43,615 nt of DNA from Alphaproteobacteria bacterium (GTDB taxonomy: Bacteria; Pseudomonadota; Alphaproteobacteria; Bin95), in the NCBI GenBank assembly GCA_030833925.1, contig JAURGE010000021.1, forward strand, positions 1 to 43,615. The letters are read 5' to 3'. The position numbers were made by a program, and so were the translations under genes. Every line of letters starts with the position of its first letter. Within the stretch, counting starts at the first letter, position 1. Positions 42,572-43,615 of this stretch are shown piece by piece. Under the pieces are notes generated by a model. That model was given only the letters and a program-made list of their open reading frames with translations. It made no database searches and had not been told where the DNA came from.

Positions 42572-43615
42572 CTACGCAGCGCTCGATTTCGTAAGTGGCT
42601 CTGGCAATCTAGCAACTTTCGCAATTCTATTAAATGCTACAGCCTCAACTTCCAAAGCTTTATCTGGCATTTCAGGATAACACGGCAAAACGATTAGCTT
42701 CTCCAGGGCGGCTTCAGCAACCACTGCACGAAGATTATCTCTACCCGAAGGTGGCTTGATGGCTTCAGAACGCGGTAGATCACACGCATCAAACCCAGCC
42801 GATCGAAGGGCAGAAATAGTATCTTGTGGATTTTCTACAATTGCAGGAAAAACCCAGTAGTCGTGATAGTTTGATTTAGCTGCTGGCAACACGTTTTGAA
42901 GGTCAATTAAAGACCTAAGCTTTTGGCCAAGACGCGTTCTTTCATTCAGCTCCTGACTGACATCTTGCTGCAGTCGGCGCAACATTAGACGCAGCAATGC
43001 TGTGGAGCATTGGCGACGCAGTTGCTTAGGTGTTTTTTGTTTAGCAACGTCACGTACTGCGTTTGAGACGCCTTCATCGAAACTCCGTCCCCTCAGCCGA
43101 AATGCACGATCCAACAGCCAAAACATAGGACGGGTAGTAACAATTTTTAAACCTGCAAATGCGATAGCTCGCTTGGCGTGGTCTGCATTTGTTTGCACAC
43201 CATATGATGACCTGATTTCACGCATTCGGCCTCTGAGCTTATCGTCCTTAATATTTAACATTGCCCCACCAAGGCATGTCTTTGTTTTGATGGGACCAAA
43301 ACTAAACATAGCAACGTCAGCAAATGCAGTACCCCGATTGGTTTGGCCATCATAAGCTTGGGCACAGTCCTCAACTAAAAGAAGACCATGCTTTTGCGCA
43401 AACTCAAAGGCTGGCTTTATATCAACTCGGGCCCCGAAAAGATGAGCAACTACAAAAACTTTAGAACGCGAATTCACTGCTCTTTCAGCTGCTTCGATCG
43501 ATGGAGACATGTCACTTAAATCAAGATCGACCGGCACAGGCACAAGATTAAGCCGTTCCACTGCACGAACCATCTGTTTTACGTTCAGGGCTGAAAACAT
43601 AACTTCGTCGCCCTC
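42572..43615 (-). CDS. DegT/DnrJ/EryC1/StrS-family aminotransferase, N-terminus cut by right window edge
   Basis: 348 codons are visible, and the frame is open through the right edge: the last bases encode EGDEV ahead of MFSALN, so the true start lies outside and the ATG at 43600 is internal. This fold-type I PLP enzyme family transfers an amino group to keto-sugars or acts as a sensory homolog. VFVVAHLFGARVDIKPAFEFAQKHGLLLVEDCAQAYDG contains the PLP-ring Asp, and SFGPIKTKTCLGGAML contains the likely PLP Lys (GPIK). The GPIKT form occurs in EryC1-like members. The substrate, perhaps a surface-polysaccharide sugar, is unknown. Confidence 0.86.
   Translation of the reverse strand, partial: EGDEVMFSALNVKQMVRAVERLNLVPVPVDLDLSDMSPSIEAAERAVNSRSKVFVVAHLFGARVDIKPAFEFAQKHGLLLVEDCAQAYDGQTNRGTAFADVAMFSFGPIKTKTCLGGAMLNIKDDKLRGRMREIRSSYGVQTNADHAKRAIAFAGLKIVTTRPMFWLLDRAFRLRGRSFDEGVSNAVRDVAKQKTPKQLRRQCSTALLRLMLRRLQQDVSQELNERTRLGQKLRSLIDLQNVLPAAKSNYHDYWVFPAIVENPQDTISALRSAGFDACDLPRSEAIKPPSGRDNLRAVVAEAALEKLIVLPCYPEMPDKALEVEAVAFNRIAKVARLPEPLTKSSAA

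Noticed and set aside
1-43615. CRISPR arrays, insertion sequences, integrases, prophage genes, toxin-antitoxin pairs, rRNA or tRNA genes
   Set aside because: I looked through the intergenic regions and found no direct-repeat arrays, transposase frames, terminal inverted repeats or tRNA cloverleaf signatures.

Overview
The window is ordinary chromosomal DNA from a free-living alphaproteobacterium. By eye the GC content is in the mid-to-upper 40s percent and the coding density is very high. The best taxonomic signals are gene-order blocks typical of Alphaproteobacteria, especially Rhodospirillales-like lineages: tatA-tatB-tatC-serS-surE-pcm-nlpD on one strand, gatC-gatA-gatB divergent from ruvX, and trxB followed by a LysR regulator. 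A ubiquinone-type UbiD also fits. The many CoA-transferases, ABC/TRAP uptake systems and flavoenzymes suggest a heterotroph living on diverse organic acids, possibly marine; that habitat is inference. I see no rRNA, tRNA, CRISPR array, insertion sequence, integrase or prophage gene.

Layout. 1-1967 (-): gatB (cut by the left edge), gatA and gatC, for the glutaminyl/asparaginyl-tRNA amidotransferase. 2040-2513 (+): ruvX. 2629-6982: an acyl-CoA-dehydrogenase-fold flavoprotein (-) facing away from a ThDP-dependent acetolactate-synthase-like enzyme and a disulfide-reductase-fold flavoprotein (+). 7088-13923 (+): a complete branched-chain-amino-acid-type (HAAT) ABC importer with a long-chain-type acyl-CoA ligase gene inserted between the first ATPase and the permeases; a strong terminator closes it. 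14046-16475 (-): a BadI/MenB-type crotonase and ubiD. 16727-17521 (+): an unrecognised protein resembling the gamma-glutamylcyclotransferase fold. 17526-19535 (-): a fused TRAP permease without a binding protein. 19536-20070: the only long non-coding stretch, rich in hairpins.

20071-21965 (-): trxB translationally coupled to a lysR gene. 22132-22602 (+): an Lrp/AsnC regulator. 22605-25206 (-): the ligase-associated exonuclease and ATP-dependent DNA ligase pair. 25230-26045 (-): a universal stress protein. 26210-28386: a CaiB-type CoA-transferase, aat (N-end rule transferase) and a HIG1-type small membrane protein. 28481-33691: an accessory metabolic patch with a luciferase-like oxidoreductase, a FAD monooxygenase, an SDR, a second CoA-transferase and an HMG-CoA-lyase-like enzyme.

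33695-38986 (-): the tat-serS-surE-pcm-nlpD operon, linking protein export, translation, stationary-phase repair and cell-envelope remodelling, with several stop/start overlaps. 39110-40264 (-): an orphan FbpC-type ATPase with a Fur-box-like sequence just upstream. 40436-41653 (+): argG. 41936-42508 (+): a DJ-1/PfpI-fold protein with no cysteine. 42572-43615 (-): a DegT/DnrJ/EryC1-type aminotransferase cut by the right edge.

Nothing here is clearly a new defence or mobile system. The most worthwhile leads are the acyl-CoA ligase embedded in the importer operon, the GGCT-like unknown gene, the hairpin-rich region 19838-20070, the Fur-like box before the orphan ATPase, and several enzymes whose catalytic residues differ from those of their families.
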